Positions 4,577 through 5,352 of a DNA stretch of 5,352 nucleotides are shown one piece after another. Origin of the DNA: Nitrospirota bacterium (GTDB lineage Bacteria > Nitrospinota > Nitrospinia > Nitrospinales > Nitrospinaceae); the NCBI GenBank assembly GCA_030600405.1, contig JAUVMD010000121.1:1-5352 (forward strand), in the 5' to 3' direction. Each line of letters begins with the position of its first letter. Position 1 is the stretch's first letter. The translations under genes were made by a program, and so were the position numbers. The notes under the pieces are model-generated. The model ran no database searches. It had not been told where the DNA came from and worked only from the letters and a program-made list of their open reading frames with translations.

Positions 4577-5352
4577 TTATTTCTTTTCGGCGAGGAAGAC
4601 GGTGACTTCAGAGTGGACCTGGTTTTCGGGGCACATTTTGCGGTGCTGGTTGAAGAACGGCATCTCGGCGACAAGATCGTTGTTGCGGCTGTGCAATCCA
4701 TAATGCTCGAACAAACCCCGCAGAGGGCCGGGTCCGCACAGAAACAACATCCCTCCCGGTTTCAACGCGTCGGCCAGCGATTTCAACATGGCCTCGCACG
4801 CCTCCCGGTTCTGGTGGAACACGAACGGAATCCATTTGTAGATCATGTTGTAGGTTTGTTTATAGACGTCATCGACGTGTTCGGCTTCGCTTAGAAATTT
4901 CACGCGTTTTAAATTGTCGAGTTGTTGGCGTCCGACGGCGAAGTTCCACAACTGCTGGGCGTTCTTCGCGGCGAATTCGGGATCGCCGTACAGCACAGTC
5001 ACTGCGCGGTCGTGGGTGCAGTCGACGCAACCGGAGATGACACTGTCGAAGGTATGGACGAGCACCGAGTCGACCGCCTCCAGCTTGTCCTCCATATCCT
5101 CGTGGCTTTCCATGTAATGAAAAATCTGGTCCAGCACCATCGGTTGCAGGGAAGCCTCGTCAATCGGCGCCTCGCCTTCCGGGTAGAAGGGAACGGTGAA
5201 CAGGATTTTGACCGGGTCGGTTTCCGGCGCATTACCGCCGAAAAAATGTTGCCAGCCGAACGGGGCTGAGGGCGGGACTTGGGCGGGGGTCTGATCGGTG
5301 ACGTGCCATTGCTCGGCGATGGGTACCTTCTGCTGTTCCGCCGCGTCGTGGA
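4577..5352 (-). CDS. Methyltransferase-like protein with degenerate SAM loop, 5' end off window
   Basis: The frame is open from TAA at 4577-4579 to the right edge, giving about 258 codons without a start. An ATG at 5138-5140 exists in frame, but it has no ribosome-binding site and coding-like sequence continues upstream (KILFTVPFYPEGEAP), so the true start lies outside. Counting from that Met as 1, the second half resembles a class I S-adenosylmethionine methyltransferase: AVTVLYGDPEFAAKNAQQLW (46-65) as strand 2 and helix B, VKFLSEAEHV (80-89) as strand 3, YNMIYKWIPFVFH (97-109) as strand 4, LKPGGMLFLCGP (126-137) as the conserved KPGG turn and strand 5, and VTVFLAEKK (179-187) as the last strand. 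The glycine-rich motif I expected before strand 2 is replaced by SGCVDCT (36-42) with too few residues for the usual loop and helix. SAM binding is thus doubtful, and the protein may be a pseudo-enzyme or a different fold. The unseen N-terminus may carry another domain. Substrate unknown. Confidence 0.75.
   Translation of the reverse strand, partial: HDAAEQQKVPIAEQWHVTDQTPAQVPPSAPFGWQHFFGGNAPETDPVKILFTVPFYPEGEAPIDEASLQPMVLDQIFHYMESHEDMEDKLEAVDSVLVHTFDSVISGCVDCTHDRAVTVLYGDPEFAAKNAQQLWNFAVGRQQLDNLKRVKFLSEAEHVDDVYKQTYNMIYKWIPFVFHQNREACEAMLKSLADALKPGGMLFLCGPGPLRGLFEHYGLHSRNNDLVAEMPFFNQHRKMCPENQVHSEVTVFLAEKK

Noticed and set aside
5138..5140. ATG as the start of the methyltransferase-like gene
   Set aside because: No Shine-Dalgarno sequence precedes it, and the frame continues open to the window edge with protein-like sequence (ILFTVPFYPE), so the start is more likely outside the window.

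Overview
The window is about 5.3 kb of gene-dense bacterial DNA of moderate to slightly high GC, with short AT-rich intergenic stretches. It holds five protein genes, two of them cut by the window edges. No tRNA, rRNA, CRISPR array, transposase or integrase gene is visible. Nothing in it fixes the species. Long charged proteins, a B12-type radical SAM enzyme and an HDOD signalling protein fit an environmental Gram-negative lineage (Nitrospinota or a deltaproteobacterium-like group would be plausible), but that is a guess.

Left block (1-1206, minus strand): two genes read leftwards, probably as one operon. First is an unrecognised acidic 167-residue protein (703-1206). After a 51-base gap comes a very charged, low-complexity protein (1-651) that runs off the left edge just as it reaches an RR motif resembling a Tat (twin-arginine) signal. 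A good sigma-70-like promoter for the pair lies at 1306-1334.

Divergent intergenic region (1207-1588): besides that promoter it holds several dyads. The clearest is an interrupted inverted repeat at 1514-1574 that ends one base before the Shine-Dalgarno sequence of the next gene. A 13-base piece of it recurs at 4547-4559, so it looks like a dispersed intergenic repeat.

Centre (1589-3412, plus strand): a complete 607-residue B12-binding-domain radical SAM protein whose cluster motif is spaced CX4CX2C instead of the usual CX3CX2C. Its substrate cannot be told from the sequence. It is followed by two GC-rich hairpins and an AT-rich stretch.

Right block: a 282-residue HDOD-domain protein (3671-4519, plus), probably a signalling or regulatory output protein, convergent with a methyltransferase-like protein (4577 to beyond 5352, minus) that enters from the right edge and whose usual glycine-rich SAM-binding loop is not recognisable. 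The genes are on alternating strands with separate leaders, so beyond the left-hand pair there is no strong sign that they work as one pathway. No clear new multi-gene system is evident. The best leads are the left-hand pair, the degenerate methyltransferase and the hairpin against the radical SAM ribosome-binding site.
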